Shown here piece by piece: positions 25,626 to 34,060 of a stretch of 64,000 nt of DNA. The DNA is from Bog-950 sp044225825 (GTDB lineage: Bacteria > Bacteroidota > Bacteroidia > Chitinophagales > LD1), in contig JBGAIB010000005.1 in NCBI GenBank assembly GCA_044225825.1, positions 62,001 through 126,000 on the forward strand, written 5' to 3'. Under the pieces are notes generated by a model. It was given only the letters and a program-made list of their open reading frames with translations. It was not told the origin of the DNA and made no database searches. Position 1 is the first letter of the stretch. Every line of letters starts with the position of its first letter. The translations under genes were made by a program, and so were the position numbers.

Positions 25626-26828
25626 TTAACTGCTTTTGCGGTTTTTAGCTTCCCGCTCAAACACGGTTCTTAAAATGGTTATATCGCTTTCTTCCAGTTT
25701 TAACCCCCGGCGTTCCATCATGCGTTGTGCTACCTCCAGCGATTTATCGAAGGTAAAGGTGCGTAACCACTGCGCACCTCCCCAGCTAAAAGAAGGGATG
25801 AACTTGGGAGGAAAATCAGCACCGAAAATATTAGCCGAAACACCGACCATAGTGCCGGTATTGAACATGGTATTAATGCCACATTTGGAATGATCGCCCA
25901 TTAACAAGCCGCAAAACAGCAGGCCTGTATCCACCGATTTGCCTTCGCGGTAACTGTAAACATCCACGTTGCCGTAGTTGTTTTTGAGGTTACTGTTATT
26001 GGTATCGGCTCCAAGGTTACACCATTCGCCTATTACCGAGTTGCCCAAAAAGCCATCGTGAGCTTTGTTGCTGTAGCCAAAGAATACAGCATTGTTTAAC
26101 TCGCCGCCAGCCTTGCAGTGCGGACCCAGTGTGGTAGGGCCATACACCTTGGTACTCATTTTTAGAGCAGCGTGTTCGCCTAAAGCCAGCGGACCGCGAA
26201 CCACACAGCCTTCCATAATTTCGGCGTCCCGGCCAAGGTAAATAGGCCCGGTAGCGGCGTTCAGTATACTGGCCTCCACCTTTGCGCCTTCTTCTAAAAA
26301 GATGTTTTCCAGAGGTCCGATTACGGTATTGGTTGCACTTAGCGGTTGCGATTTTCGGCCACGCGTAAGGCGTTCAAAATCGGCTTTGATGGCTTCGCCG
26401 TTCTTCAGAAAAATATCCCAGGGATAACTGATACTAAATAAGGGAGCCTCGTAAGGCACCTGGGTAAAGCCTTTTGCAATTACCTCCAGGTTTTCATAGT
26501 TCAGGTGCTGCTTTTCGGTTTTAAATGCCAGCAGTTTTCCATTACTGGTTAAGGCCTGTAAGGCACCTAATTTCTGAACAGCGTGCAACAGACTTTCATC
26601 GGGCAGCAGAGCACCATTGATATACAGTGCCGCCTCTTCGCCCTGCAGGGCAGGGAACTTGCCATAAAGATAGTCCTCGGTTAAGGTGAAACTGCGCACT
26701 CCCAAAGCCATCTCCCATTTTTCGCGGATGGTAAGAATACCTACGCGCAGGTCGGCAAGGGGGCGGGTAAAAGTAAACGGCAGCAAATTTTCGCGGCTGC
26801 GCTTACAATCGAACAGAACCAATATCAT
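25626..26828 (-). CDS. Alternative GlmU-type sugar-phosphate nucleotidyltransferase/acetyltransferase
   Basis: 400-residue protein of the Bacteroidota-type alternative GlmU family, which would make UDP-GlcNAc for peptidoglycan and LPS. The N-terminal half (MILVLFDCKRSRENLLPFTFTRPLADLRVGILTIREKWE) is the divergent nucleotidyltransferase-like domain. The C-terminal half (about 170-400) is a left-handed beta-helix with hexapeptide-like turns such as IFLEEGAKVEAS, GPIYLGRDAEIMEGCVVRG and CNLGADTNNSNLKNNYG. This matches the family whose C-terminal domain acetylates glucosamine-1-phosphate. The N-terminal activity is family knowledge and no residues were confirmed. The start at 26828 is the first ATG. 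It is the second gene of a minus-strand run (the helical protein gene precedes it). Confidence 0.8.
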   Translation of the reverse strand: MILVLFDCKRSRENLLPFTFTRPLADLRVGILTIREKWEMALGVRSFTLTEDYLYGKFPALQGEEAALYINGALLPDESLLHAVQKLGALQALTSNGKLLAFKTEKQHLNYENLEVIAKGFTQVPYEAPLFSISYPWDIFLKNGEAIKADFERLTRGRKSQPLSATNTVIGPLENIFLEEGAKVEASILNAATGPIYLGRDAEIMEGCVVRGPLALGEHAALKMSTKVYGPTTLGPHCKAGGELNNAVFFGYSNKAHDGFLGNSVIGEWCNLGADTNNSNLKNNYGNVDVYSYREGKSVDTGLLFCGLLMGDHSKCGINTMFNTGTMVGVSANIFGADFPPKFIPSFSWGGAQWLRTFTFDKSLEVAQRMMERRGLKLEESDITILRTVFEREAKNRKSS

Positions 26829-26883
26829 AGGGCTAAACTAAAAAACTAAATCAGTTTGTAAGGGCCGTAAGCGGCCAGCTACA

Positions 26884-28371
26884 TTAATGATGCTTCTTTT
26901 GATTGCTGGTAATCCACCATTTCATGATATCATCATCAACTGAGTCGTATCGTTCCAGTTCGGGATACAAGGCCATCATTTTAGCATGTACCTGTTGCTG
27001 ATTGCCGGCTGCAGCTGCCTTTATAATCTCCTGCATTTGGGTAAACAATTCTTCGGATTCAGCCAAAGGGAAGTTATGCTTCTTCATAAAGTTGCGCGTA
27101 ACCGTAAACAGGCGCTTCATTAAACTGAAGTTGCCAAACTCATAGTGTATCAACATATTCATCCAGTGGGCACAGAGAATAATATCCTTGCGGATGTTTT
27201 CGTAATCGCCGTGGATGAGCATGTTCACCTTATCCAATGCTGTTTTAAGCTGCCCGCTACAGAAGTAGCACATGCCGCTGAAGTAGATGGTGGTTACTTC
27301 CAGCTCGCTACGGATAGGTGCATCCTTTACCAGCAGGCGCAATCTCCTTTCTATTTCAATGCCCTTCTCGTATTGTCCGGTTTTGGCATAAACAATCAGC
27401 CGTTTCTCGTGGGTTTGCGTACGCATTTCGAAACGTTGGCTATCGCTCAGCTGGGCACGGTCGTCTTCGGCCAACTGTTCGGCCTCCTTTACATACGTAA
27501 GGGCTTCGTCGTAACGGAGGCTGGCCACGCAACGGTTAATTAACCCGTTCAATGCTACAAAGTAGTTGTAAGGTGCTACACGTATTTTGTCGGGATTGCT
27601 CAAGAATAATTCCCGCATCTGGTAAGCATTTTCGTGTGCCCTTTTATAATCGCCAATCTTGAGATAGCACTTGTTCAAAATCTCTAAGCGGTGCATGCGG
27701 GCTTTAAAACTGGCTGCCAGTTTTTCGTCGCGCAATAAGGGGTGCTTGATATACTCCCGTATCTCTGCCTCCGATTCGTTTCGCGTGTGACCTTCTATCT
27801 GGGTTTTGCTCATAACCACCCCCTGCAGGTAGCGGTATTCGCAGAGATTTTCGTAGGTGGCCAGGGCTTCCTTTTCGGTTTTTAATTTACCCTCGCCAAG
27901 GTCGAGTATCTCTTCGTACATGCCTTTGCGCAGGTAAATCTGAAACTCCATTTGCACCAGGTGCAAATACAGTAATTGCAGTTCCTGTTCTGCCAGTAAG
28001 GCTTTGGCCTTTTCAATTTGCCGGAGGGCGCTATCATACAAGCGCTTTTTAAACAGCAAGGTAATTTCGGCCATGGCATTCAGGCGCTGTACTTCGGGGT
28101 CGTTATCGCCGTAATAATTGCGCAACGACTTAATGATCATTTTTTGTAAATACAGCTTGGTTACGTTCAGCTGATCAATAAACTTTTCGCCGGCAAACTT
28201 CTTTTTAATCAGACTTTCATCATAAGTATCCATCAGGTCGATACAATCGAACAGGCGCAGGTAATTGCCTTCTCCTTTTTTGCTGTTGATACCGGCAAAC
28301 TTCTTGAAGTAGCCTTTTTCGTTCCGGTTCATCGATTTAATGAGCAGGAATAATTCGTTCGAGGATCGCAT
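26884..28371 (-). CDS. Helical repeat protein, unknown function
   Basis: 495-residue cytoplasmic protein, almost entirely alpha-helical, without a signal peptide. The N-terminus (MRSSNELFLLIKSMNRNEKGYFKKFAG) is basic. The rest has TPR-like helical pairs, for example YDSALRQIEKAKALLAEQELQLLYLHLVQMEFQIYLRKGMYEEILDLGEGKL and YDEALTYVKEAEQLAE. It ends with ...MKWWITSNQKKHH. This looks like a Bacteroidota-specific TPR protein of no known role, and I could not name a family. It is the first gene of a probable five-gene run through GlmU-like, tpiA, prmA and the giant envelope protein; its stop is 55 bases from the next start. The ATG at 28371 is the first in frame. Confidence 0.65.
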   Translation of the reverse strand: MRSSNELFLLIKSMNRNEKGYFKKFAGINSKKGEGNYLRLFDCIDLMDTYDESLIKKKFAGEKFIDQLNVTKLYLQKMIIKSLRNYYGDNDPEVQRLNAMAEITLLFKKRLYDSALRQIEKAKALLAEQELQLLYLHLVQMEFQIYLRKGMYEEILDLGEGKLKTEKEALATYENLCEYRYLQGVVMSKTQIEGHTRNESEAEIREYIKHPLLRDEKLAASFKARMHRLEILNKCYLKIGDYKRAHENAYQMRELFLSNPDKIRVAPYNYFVALNGLINRCVASLRYDEALTYVKEAEQLAEDDRAQLSDSQRFEMRTQTHEKRLIVYAKTGQYEKGIEIERRLRLLVKDAPIRSELEVTTIYFSGMCYFCSGQLKTALDKVNMLIHGDYENIRKDIILCAHWMNMLIHYEFGNFSLMKRLFTVTRNFMKKHNFPLAESEELFTQMQEIIKAAAAGNQQQVHAKMMALYPELERYDSVDDDIMKWWITSNQKKHH

Positions 28372-28608
28372 GACGCTGTTTTACTTCAACAATACTACAT
28401 AAGTATGCCCATGGATGGAAATGGCGGGCAATTTTCGGATTTTATGCGTCACGCCCCCCTTTTTCAGTCAATTGTTTCAATCTTAATAAGCGATATATAG
28501 GCATACAAACCTAAAACACGGTAATCCGGAATCTATGAAACACCCGCATTTTAGGCATAAATTGAGTGCCGCTGCTCTATCTGCTTCCGTCTGCTGCCCT
28601 TATTTTAG

Positions 28609-28703
28609 CCAGCATAACTATAGATGAGTAAACACGCTTAAACTAATTGCTAACCCCACCCATGCCCAAAGCAGGTAACTCCGGTTGCCTGCTTTATTTT
28701 TTT
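28609..28703 (+). ncRNA. Candidate small RNA ending in a strong terminator
   Basis: Predicted from signals only. A TATTTTAG -7-like box at 28601-28608 precedes about 60 unstructured bases and then a terminator: arms AAAGCAGGTAAC (28668-28679) and GTTGCCTGCTTT (28684-28695), loop TCCG, then ATTTTTTT. No gene on the plus strand ends here, so the transcript is likely an independent small RNA of about 90-95 bases. It resembles no Rfam class I know. A five-codon frame (ATG AGT AAA CAC GCT TAA) sits at its 5' end. Confidence 0.4.
28668..28703 (+). terminator. Orphan intrinsic terminator (+)
   Basis: Twelve-bp hairpin including one G-U pair, loop TCCG, followed by ATTTTTTT. The upstream gene (26884-28371) is on the opposite strand, so no annotated gene uses it. 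Confidence 0.8.
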
Positions 28704-28741
28704 AATACAGTTAAAGGCTTTCATTCCACTGCATTGTTGCG

Positions 28742-28749
28742 TATCTTTG
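28742..28749 (+). promoter_or_regulatory. Bacteroidota -7 box (TATCTTTG)
   Basis: Exact TAnnTTTG match, with a TTTC at 28718-28721 near the -33 position. It starts a transcript with a 5' leader of about 135 bases before the GTG at 28893. The leader contains a small perfect hairpin CAGTA-CCCC-TACTG near 28779. Confidence 0.6.
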
Positions 28750-28892
28750 TAAGAACAGGATTTTACAACGAGGAAGAACAGTACCCCTACTGTAGTGGCA
28801 GAAAAGCTTTCACAAGATGCAACCCGTTAAAAGGGGCGGCTATCTTACCCACAACGACACGATTGATTGACGGACGTATAAATGTATAAAAC

Positions 28893-29474
28893 GTGAAAAA
28901 GGGATTACTACTAGCGGTTTTAATGATGGCGCTACTAACCGTTTGGGCTGAAAAGCACATTTATGATGTGGTGTTGTTTGGTAAAAGTATCGGCACTACG
29001 GTAGTTGAAAAAATTGACAAAGGCAATGGCGAAATACAATACCGCCTGAACAGCAATAGCGAGGCCAACGTTCTTTTTACCAAAAAAACATCGGTTATGA
29101 ACTACGACATTCTTTATAAGAACGGTCAGCTATTTTCGGCCTACGTGAAGAATGTAAAAGATGGTGTATCGGAGGTGATCAACATTCTGTGGCAGCAAAC
29201 CAAGTACTTAATAACCAGAAACAGCGAAGCCAGCGAACTTGCCTCGCCTATCAGCTACTCTTCCATTCACCTGTATTTTTCAGAACCCAAGGGCAAAACG
29301 AAGATATTTTCAGAACGCCTGGGAGCCTATTGCACTTTTACCAACACCGAACCCGGTGTTTACGAATGTAAAATGAGCAATGGGGTAAATAACATTTACC
29401 GCTACCGCAATGGGGTTTTATACGAACTGGAAATGAGTAAAGGCGCAAGCGTTTACATGCGCCTTAAACAGTAG
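28893..29474 (+). CDS. Secreted protein, DUF6134-like
   Basis: 193-residue exported protein starting with GTG. The signal peptide MKKGLLLAVLMMALLTVWA is followed by a beta-rich domain: KHIYDVVLFGKSIGTTVVEKI, YRLNSNSEANVLFTKKTSVMNYDILYKNGQLFSAYVKN and later NNIYRYRNGVLYELEMSKGASVYMRLKQ. The layout, with paired strands ending in Y-x-x-x-x-x-L-x-E, resembles Bacteroidota DUF6134 proteins as I remember them. No function is known to me. The start is the only one that provides a signal peptide. A long leader and its own promoter precede it. It converges on clpX with a three-base gap. Confidence 0.6.
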   Translation: MKKGLLLAVLMMALLTVWAEKHIYDVVLFGKSIGTTVVEKIDKGNGEIQYRLNSNSEANVLFTKKTSVMNYDILYKNGQLFSAYVKNVKDGVSEVINILWQQTKYLITRNSEASELASPISYSSIHLYFSEPKGKTKIFSERLGAYCTFTNTEPGVYECKMSNGVNNIYRYRNGVLYELEMSKGASVYMRLKQ

Positions 29475-29476
29475 GC

Positions 29477-30706
29477 TTAGGCTGCGCGAAGTTTACTTAC
29501 GTTCGTTTTCTCGAAACGCTCTTCTACAAACTCGCGGGTTACAATAAACTCTTTCACATTGCCTGAAGGCAGATCGAACATGGCATCGTTCATCATAGCT
29601 TCGCAGATGGAACGCAGGCCACGGGCACCCAGTTTAAATTCCATGGCTTTATCTACGATAAACTCAATGGCATCGTCTTCGAACACCAGGTTAATGTTAT
29701 CGGCCTTGAATATTTTCTTGTATTGCTTCAGTAACGCGTTTTTAGGCTCGGTTAATATCGAGCGCAAAGCTTCGCGGTCCAGTGGATCGAGGTGTACCAT
29801 TACAGGCACACGACCAATCAATTCGGGTATCAAACCGAATGAGCGGAGATCGAGCGGAGAAACGTATTTGTAGAAGTTTTCGGTATCCACTTTATCCTTG
29901 TCCTTACCCTTTTTGAAACCAACTTTTGCCTGGTTCATCCGGGTAGCAATAACACGGTCGATACCTTCAAAAGCACCGCCGCAAATGAACAGGATATTAG
30001 AGGTATCCACCTTCACCATTTTCTGTTCCGGGTGTTTACGGCCGCCTTGTGGTGGAACAAGCACTTCGGTGCCTTCCAGCAACTTTAGCATAGCCTGTTG
30101 AACGCCTTCGCCGGATACATCGCGGGTAATAGAAGGATTATCGCCTTTGCGGGCAATTTTGTCGATCTCATCGATATAGATAATGCCGTGTTGAGCAGCA
30201 TTTACGTCATAATTACTAACCTGCAGCAGACGCGAGAGTATGCTTTCCACATCCTCTCCCACATAGCCGGCCTCGGTAAATACCGTGGCATCCACAATGG
30301 CAAAAGGAACATTCAGGAATTTGGCAATGGTGCGTGCCAGCAGGGTTTTTCCCGTACCGGTTTGGCCAACCATCAAAATATTGCTCTTCTCAATCTCTAC
30401 CTCATCGGTTTTTGATTGGTTTAAGCGCTTGTAGTGGTTGTAAACTGCTACTGATATATACTTTTTGGCCTCATCCTGACCAATAACGTATTGGTCCAGG
30501 AACTTCTTTATATCCTTGGGTTTTACACTGTTAGGCAGCGAAAACTGGAACTTCTTGTGTTTGTGAAACAGCTCCTCGTCAATGATCTGCTGGGCCTGTT
30601 GCACACAACTTTCGCAGATGTGACCTTCCACACCTGAGATAAGAATCTGCACTTCCCGCTTTTTACGATTACAAAACGAGCAACTTGGTTCTGTTTCTTT
30701 CTTCAT
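29477..30706 (-). CDS. clpX: ATP-dependent protease ATP-binding subunit ClpX
   Basis: 409-residue AAA+ unfoldase that recognises tagged substrates and feeds them into ClpP. The N-terminal zinc-binding domain has Cys9, Cys12, Cys31 and Cys34. Walker A is GQTGTGKT (114-121), Walker B IIYIDEIDKI (about 175-184), and the pore loop and sensor region follow around GYVGEDVES. The C-terminal small domain reads EFKLGARGLRSI. The length is normal. clpP lies 102 bases upstream on the same strand, so this is the usual clpP-clpX order. The trigger factor gene normally next to them is 6 kb away. Confidence 0.98.
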   Translation of the reverse strand: MKKETEPSCSFCNRKKREVQILISGVEGHICESCVQQAQQIIDEELFHKHKKFQFSLPNSVKPKDIKKFLDQYVIGQDEAKKYISVAVYNHYKRLNQSKTDEVEIEKSNILMVGQTGTGKTLLARTIAKFLNVPFAIVDATVFTEAGYVGEDVESILSRLLQVSNYDVNAAQHGIIYIDEIDKIARKGDNPSITRDVSGEGVQQAMLKLLEGTEVLVPPQGGRKHPEQKMVKVDTSNILFICGGAFEGIDRVIATRMNQAKVGFKKGKDKDKVDTENFYKYVSPLDLRSFGLIPELIGRVPVMVHLDPLDREALRSILTEPKNALLKQYKKIFKADNINLVFEDDAIEFIVDKAMEFKLGARGLRSICEAMMNDAMFDLPSGNVKEFIVTREFVEERFEKTNVSKLRAA

Positions 30707-30808
30707 GCTTTTAAATTCGAATACAATTTACGGGATTTTACCCGAAATGTTAGCAGAGTGCCCCCCTACTAAGTAACAACAATAGTCTTGTTAAAAACAA
30801 GAACCTGC

Positions 30809-31510
30809 TTATTTCTTGGCAGTACGCACCAAAACTTCGTCAATAAGGCCATATTCTTTGGCTTCGAAAGCACGCAACCAGTAATCGCGATCGCTGTCGT
30901 GGGCCACTTTATCGAACGGTTGACCGCTATGTTCGCTGATGATGGTGTATAGTTCATCCTTAATTTTGCGGATCTCATTCACCGAAATTTCAATTTCGCT
31001 GGCTTTACCGCCGATACCACCCAGTGGCTGGTGAATCATAACGCGGGCATGGGTTAAGGCGGTACGCTTGCCTTTTTCGCCGGCGCAAAGAATAACAGCT
31101 GCCATACTTGCAGCCATACCGGTGCATATTGTAGCCACATCCATGTTTACATACTGCATGGTATCGTAAATGCCTAAGCCGCTGTATACTTCGCCACCCG
31201 GGCTATTGATGTAAATCTGCACATCCGTGCGGCTATCACTGCTTTCCAGAAACAGCAACTGAGCCTGGATGATGGCGGCTATATAGTCATCAATGGGCGT
31301 ACCCAGGAAGATGATGCGGTCCATCATAAGGCGGGAAAATACGTCCACTTCGCGGAACGGCATCTGCCTTTCTTCAATAACCGTGCGGGTTAAATTGTTT
31401 ACCTGGTGGGTGCTGTATACCTTGTTGATATACTGTTCCACACCCAAGCTGCTCATTCCATGGTGCTTAACGGCGTATTTCTTAAACTCTTGTGCTTCTT
31501 TTAAATTCAT
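30809..31510 (-). CDS. clpP: ATP-dependent Clp protease proteolytic subunit
   Basis: 233-residue serine peptidase forming the tetradecameric ClpP barrel, the partner of ClpX just downstream. The catalytic triad is Ser135 (GMAAS), His160 (ARVMIHQPLGG) and Asp205 (VAHDSDRDYW), and the INSPGGEVYSG loop is intact. Compared with E. coli ClpP there is about 25-40 extra N-terminal sequence (MNLKEAQEFKKYAVKHHGMSS), typical of Bacteroidota and probably processed. I chose the ATG at 31510. The 84-base extension upstream (to 31594) is not supported. Another in-frame ATG (MSSLGV) is a possible shorter start. Confidence 0.97.
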   Translation of the reverse strand: MNLKEAQEFKKYAVKHHGMSSLGVEQYINKVYSTHQVNNLTRTVIEERQMPFREVDVFSRLMMDRIIFLGTPIDDYIAAIIQAQLLFLESSDSRTDVQIYINSPGGEVYSGLGIYDTMQYVNMDVATICTGMAASMAAVILCAGEKGKRTALTHARVMIHQPLGGIGGKASEIEISVNEIRKIKDELYTIISEHSGQPFDKVAHDSDRDYWLRAFEAKEYGLIDEVLVRTAKK

Positions 31511-31693
31511 GTTGCTGTCTATTTCGGTCCGAAAATGAACGGGATTTTTGAATATACCAAATGACGATGTGCACCGCCTTTTATTGTGTGGCATACAGCA
31601 TACAATGTGCCATTGTCAATTTGCCCGGCCCTCCTTATAAAAATAGTTACATCTGTTTGGTTACCTACAGAGGGAAAGGGCATTATACGGTAT

Positions 31694-33067
31694 ATGAAAA
31701 CCATAATTACTACCCTGACACTCTTGCTGCTTTTTGCCGGACGCGTGGCCGCAAAGGCCGATTTTATTGACGTTTTGCACGATATGCAAACAGAGCGCGT
31801 GGAACGCTACACGCTTTTATCTACCGACCCCATGCCCATTTTGGTGCGGATGGACTTTAATAATGATAGTGTAGTAAACCCACAAGTATGGGCAAAACTA
31901 AGGGGGATATCGGCGGAACGGATCGATCTGGTATATACGGTTTACCGAGAAAGTAAGTCGTTTAACCAGCCTGCGCTGAACAAATGCAGGCTTGACACCC
32001 TACGAAAGTATGCGCCCTGGTTATTTGCCAGTGAGGTAACCGAATGGCATTTTGTTGGCCAAACTGCAGGCGCGACGCTGGATAGCGCACAAAAGTTGTT
32101 TCACGGCTTTGTAATCTACCCCCGCAAAACCACGCCGGATACACGCGAAGAATTAAAGCTGATAACTTCGGTATTGGACAGCGTTGCCGCATTTACGAAG
32201 ATGCATGATTCGATATGTTTGGTAAGCAGCATGCGCATGCACAGCAAATATGTTTCAACGGGATACTATTTGCCCAGAAACAAACTGATGGCAAAGGCTG
32301 GTGCAAAGTCACCTGTTAAAAACTGGCGTTACCCGTATACGCAAAAGATTTTGCACATCGACACTACGATGCATGTAGACACCGCCCATTGCCTTACCGG
32401 CACCATCGACTTCCGCATTTTTCAATACATGCCCGACAGCAGTGTATTGAAAGCCTTTGCGCGACACCCGGAATGGAAAGATAAACTTGTGTTAACAGAT
32501 GTAACGGGCAGTATGGCACCTTACAGCACCCAATTGCTGGTGTGGTACAAGCTAAAAGAAAGCACCGATGATGTTAAGCGGTTTGAATTTTTTAATGACG
32601 GTGATAATAAACCGGATTATGCCAAACGGATTGGTACCACCGGGGGCATTTACTTTAGCCCCGGCGACAAGGGCTATGAAATGATGGAGAAGACCGTACG
32701 CAATGCCATGCGCGCGGGCAGCGGTGGCGATGCACCGGAGAACAACATAGAAGCCTTGTTGAGGGGAATTGAGAACTGCCCTGAATGCGGCGATGTGATA
32801 ATGATTGCTGACAACTGGGCTCCCGTAAAGGACTTGAGTTTATTAAACCAGGTAAAGCGCCCGGTTAAAATAATTTTGTGCGGCGCTACAACCGGAATTA
32901 TAAACGCCGATTACCTGGAGATTGCCCGACGCACCGGGGGCTCGATACATACCATGGAAAAGGATATTATGGATTTAGGAAAGGTTACCGAGGGCAGCGA
33001 GATTACCATTGGCAAAGTTACCTACCGGGTAATCAATAACCGCTTTTGTGTAGTAAAGATGATATAA
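31694..33067 (+). CDS. Secreted VWA-like protein with unusual MIDAS
   Basis: 457-residue exported protein. The signal peptide MKTIITTLTLLLLFAGRVAA is followed by an N-terminal domain (about 20-250) of unknown type. The C-terminal domain (about 260-457) has the shape of a von Willebrand A domain: strand LVLTDVTGSMAPYSTQLLVWYK, GGDAPENNIEALLRGI and GDVIMIADNW, then PVKIILCG. The usual MIDAS motif DxSxS appears as DVTGS, so position two of the motif is Thr in place of Ser. Metal-dependent binding is plausible but unproven. The ATG at 31694 begins the signal peptide; the longer frame from 31586 is rejected. The next gene starts 43 bases later. Confidence 0.65.
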   Translation: MKTIITTLTLLLLFAGRVAAKADFIDVLHDMQTERVERYTLLSTDPMPILVRMDFNNDSVVNPQVWAKLRGISAERIDLVYTVYRESKSFNQPALNKCRLDTLRKYAPWLFASEVTEWHFVGQTAGATLDSAQKLFHGFVIYPRKTTPDTREELKLITSVLDSVAAFTKMHDSICLVSSMRMHSKYVSTGYYLPRNKLMAKAGAKSPVKNWRYPYTQKILHIDTTMHVDTAHCLTGTIDFRIFQYMPDSSVLKAFARHPEWKDKLVLTDVTGSMAPYSTQLLVWYKLKESTDDVKRFEFFNDGDNKPDYAKRIGTTGGIYFSPGDKGYEMMEKTVRNAMRAGSGGDAPENNIEALLRGIENCPECGDVIMIADNWAPVKDLSLLNQVKRPVKIILCGATTGIINADYLEIARRTGGSIHTMEKDIMDLGKVTEGSEITIGKVTYRVINNRFCVVKMI

Positions 33068-33110
33068 GCAGGCACGAAGTAACAGACAGGCTGTTTAAAA
33101 TCATATCCAC

Positions 33111-33917
33111 ATGGTGCCTAAAGCAATAGCAGTTTTAAACTATGCTGTTATTTTAGCCTTAATGGATATTAAGCTGAAACACCACCTGGTAGATCAATAC
33201 CGCGAGAGCATTGCCGCCCGCTATAATTACGAAACGCTGAAAACGGATAAGGCGCTACCTAAGCGTTTTACCCGTGAACTGATAGAAGAGCTGCGCGATT
33301 TTTTTCTGGACAACTTATACACCGCGCCAGCCAAACGCGAGAAACTGGATGCTGCCTTTAAGCAGTTGGAAACCTACATTGCCCACCCCACCAAAGTTTG
33401 GGCCTTGATGGGTAGCCTACCTTCAGCAATCATGAAATTCGGATTTCAGTTTCCGGCAGCAATGAAGGCCGGTATGATAGCCCTGGGCTCGCATACTTCC
33501 GCCAGGCATTTTGAAGACATGTTGTTGCAAACTGCCGTTGATAAAGGCTATAAAGCCCCTTTAACCGCCGAACAGTTTAACGATTGCCTGGCATCGTTGC
33601 CTATGGAAGACCTGGAAAAGTTCATCGGTGATTTAACCGAGTTCTTTATGGCTATTTCCGATGCTCCGTTATTGGGTAAAACCGTGGATATACTTAAAGA
33701 CGTGCTGGACCGTATGAAACATAAGCACGATGTTTTTGGCCCGGAGGACGAGGATGCCATACAGTTGGGTATTGACATTTTGCAAAAGAGCCATGACCTG
33801 CTTGGTCAATATGATGATGAGATGCGGCACGATATAGTAAGCTACGTGGCCCTTACCGAAAAACGTTTTCTGCAAAGCTTACAGGCTAAAAGCAAAAAAA
33901 AGAAGAAAAAGGCCTGA
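33111..33917 (+). CDS. Helical cytoplasmic protein with poly-Lys tail, unknown function
   Basis: 268-residue alpha-helical protein ending in KSKKKKKKA. No signal peptide or clear domain is recognised. Segments such as LEKFIGDLTEFFMAISDAPLLGKTVDILKDVLDRMKHK and YDDEMRHDIVSYVALTEKRF show long helices. An alternative start at the ATG at 33162 (MDIKLKHHLV) would drop a hydrophobic N-terminal stretch (VPKAIAVLNYAVILALM) that otherwise looks like a possible membrane or signal segment. I cannot decide between them. It follows the VWA-like gene with a 43-base gap and may be its operon partner. The poly-Lys tail is unusual and could bind nucleic acid or phosphate (inference). Confidence 0.55.
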   Translation: MVPKAIAVLNYAVILALMDIKLKHHLVDQYRESIAARYNYETLKTDKALPKRFTRELIEELRDFFLDNLYTAPAKREKLDAAFKQLETYIAHPTKVWALMGSLPSAIMKFGFQFPAAMKAGMIALGSHTSARHFEDMLLQTAVDKGYKAPLTAEQFNDCLASLPMEDLEKFIGDLTEFFMAISDAPLLGKTVDILKDVLDRMKHKHDVFGPEDEDAIQLGIDILQKSHDLLGQYDDEMRHDIVSYVALTEKRFLQSLQAKSKKKKKKA

Positions 33918-34060
33918 GCCTGAGTGCCCAACAAGCGAGGGGAGACTACCGTTCGCCTTTCCTGCAATATTTCCGTAATATCGCGGCGTAATTGCCTGCT
34001 TACTAGGCAGATTAATTACCACACTAATTGCATTATTTCCAAAACCGTACAAAACGATCC

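Larger units (their letters stand above)
28372..28892. other. Gene-free region with orphan terminator and a downstream promoter
   Basis: 521 bases with no convincing gene. It contains a plus-strand terminator with no gene feeding it (28668-28703), a possible promoter for that transcript (28601-28608), and a second, exact promoter (28742-28749) for the secreted protein at 28893, with a leader of about 135 bases. The reading frame spanning 28647-28889 crosses both and is not real. Confidence 0.65.

Noticed and set aside
28647..28889. 80-codon reading frame on the plus strand
   Set aside because: It spans the orphan terminator and an exact promoter box, so it cannot be a single gene.
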